The position numbers and the translations under genes were made by a program. The notes under the pieces are model-generated. The model did no database searches. It saw nothing but the letters and a program-made list of their open reading frames with translations, and had not been told where the DNA came from. A stretch of 6,377 bases of DNA from Richelia sp. UBA3308 (GTDB lineage: Bacteria; Cyanobacteriota; Cyanobacteriia; Cyanobacteriales; Nostocaceae), in contig DESS01000231.1 of assembly GCA_002361335.1 (NCBI GenBank), forward strand, positions 1 to 6,377. The letters run 5' to 3'. Positions 5,988 through 6,377 of this stretch are shown here, piece by piece (position 1 is the stretch's first letter; every line of letters starts with the position of its first letter).

Positions 5988-6051
5988 GGGTTTAAAACCC
6001 CACCGTCTGTACGGTGCTAGTAATTGGTTGGGGTAAAAACCCCATCCAATT
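5988..6051 (+). repeat. Composite hairpin repeat, right copy (inverted relative to the left copy)
   Basis: The order here is GGGTTTAAAACCC (5988-6000), then CACCGT (6001-6006) paired with ACGGTG (6011-6016), then AATTGG-T-TGGGGT (6022-6034) paired with ACCCCA-T-CCAATT (6039-6051) around AAAA. The last hairpin is about 23 bases after the first and 57 bases after the TPR stop codon. It could stop transcription, but it lacks a T-run, so a repeat origin is the better reading. Confidence 0.65.
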
Positions 6052-6052
6052 A

Positions 6053-6090
6053 CCTCTCCCTCCCTCCCTCACTCCCTCACTCTCTCCCTC
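6053..6090 (+). repeat. Polypyrimidine low-complexity tract (CTCCCTC-type)
   Basis: This stretch of about 38 bases is almost entirely C and T, with repeated CCCTC and CCCTCAC blocks. It mirrors the purine-rich tract on the outer side of the left hairpin repeat. No gene lies between 5966 and the end of the window. Confidence 0.6.
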
Positions 6091-6094
6091 TTTA

Positions 6095-6122
6095 TTAGTT
6101 GTTAGTTGTTAGTTGTTAGTTG
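6095..6122 (+). repeat. TTAGTTG heptamer tandem array, four perfect units
   Basis: Four exact TTAGTTG units are followed by a degenerate TTAGTAG (6123-6129). This is the clearest STRR-type array in the window. It directly abuts the left end of the MITE-like element. Confidence 0.85.
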
Positions 6123-6130
6123 TTAGTAGA

Positions 6131-6300
6131 ACTTACGCAAAAGCAACATAATTACGTCATTACTCACGAGGGGCGTTCACCTTTATCTGTTCCCGTTCCC
6201 CAAAGGGGTTCTCGAAGAGTAGGGTAGTAATCGCAAAAACTCTGGGATTGCTTCCCTACACTGCGTTTCGGTCGCAATGACAAATCGACCTTGCGTAAGT
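6131..6300. mobile_element. MITE-like nonautonomous element with 10-bp terminal inverted repeats
   Basis: ACTTACGCAA (6131-6140) and its exact complement TTGCGTAAGT (6291-6300) bound 170 noncoding bases. Internal inverted pairs support a folded element: GTCATT (6156-6161) with AATGAC (6276-6281), CCCC/GGGG (6198-6201 and 6205-6208), and GTAGGG (6219-6224) with CCCTAC (6254-6259). There is no transposase frame. The element is flanked by TTAGT-type heptamer arrays on both sides. MITE-like elements with short inverted ends are common in cyanobacteria. The family was not identified by name. Confidence 0.65.
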
Positions 6301-6305
6301 CCTGA

Positions 6306-6326
6306 TTAGTTATTAGTTATTAGTTA
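6306..6326 (+). repeat. TTAGTTA heptamer tandem array, three units
   Basis: There are three exact TTAGTTA units, one base different from the TTAGTTG array on the other side of the MITE-like element. Confidence 0.75.
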
Positions 6327-6330
6327 TTAA

Positions 6331-6358
6331 TTCTTACTTCTTGCTTCTCACTTCTTAT
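6331..6358 (+). repeat. Pyrimidine-rich heptamer tandem array
   Basis: The units are TTCTTAC, TTCTTGC, TTCTCAC and TTCTTAT. They resemble the reverse complement of the GGAAGAA/GGAAGAT units at 5251-5278. Confidence 0.55.
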
Positions 6359-6377
6359 ATCAAGGGAAGGCTAATTA

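Noticed and set aside
6022..6051. Rho-independent terminator for the TPR gene
   Set aside because: The hairpin is strong but has no T-run after it, and the same structure occurs upstream of the gene in inverted form, so a repeat is the better explanation.

Overview
The window looks like chromosome from a filamentous, probably heterocyst-forming cyanobacterium (Nostoc/Calothrix/Scytonema type). This is inferred from an A+T-rich background, tandem heptamer repeats (STRR-like) at several loci, a HIP1 octamer (GCGATCGC), MITE-like and GC-rich dispersed repeats, a cyanobacterial-type group II intron, and a CRISPR-repeat-like sequence ending in ATTGAAAC.

Region 1 (1-2418) is a nearly self-contained mobile group II intron. 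Its 5' end (GTGCG at 7), an EBS1 loop at 349-354 that pairs with the last six exon bases (1-6), domain V (2344-2377) and domain VI with a bulged branch-point A (2411) can all be read directly. It encodes a reverse transcriptase/maturase with an HNH endonuclease domain, but the gene is broken near 823-826 by a one-base frameshift. The RNA parts look intact while the protein probably is not made in full, so the intron may depend on a maturase supplied in trans.

Region 2 (2419-2705) is gene-free and repeat-rich: a degenerate heptamer array right after the intron, then a GC-rich element able to fold into a long hairpin, bounded by A-tracts, short inverted repeats and short direct repeats that run into the 3' end of the next gene.

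Region 3 (2706-4895, minus strand) holds the main gene, a 729-residue protein combining an N-terminal TauD-like Fe(II)/2-oxoglutarate dioxygenase, a central TPR segment and a C-terminal ATP-grasp-like ligase domain. The fusion suggests that oxidation and ATP-dependent ligation of one small molecule or peptide are coupled, but the substrate cannot be read from the sequence.

Region 4 (4896-5506) is the divergent intergenic region. It carries a single CRISPR-repeat-like unit, a purine-rich heptamer array and a hairpin-rich repeat.

Region 5 (5507-5965, plus strand) encodes a 152-residue membrane-anchored TPR protein. It is bracketed by two inverted copies of the same composite hairpin repeat (5285-5357 and 5988-6051).

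Region 6 (5966-6377) has no gene. It holds the second hairpin repeat, a pyrimidine tract, heptamer arrays and a 170-bp MITE-like element with 10-bp terminal inverted repeats lying between two heptamer arrays.
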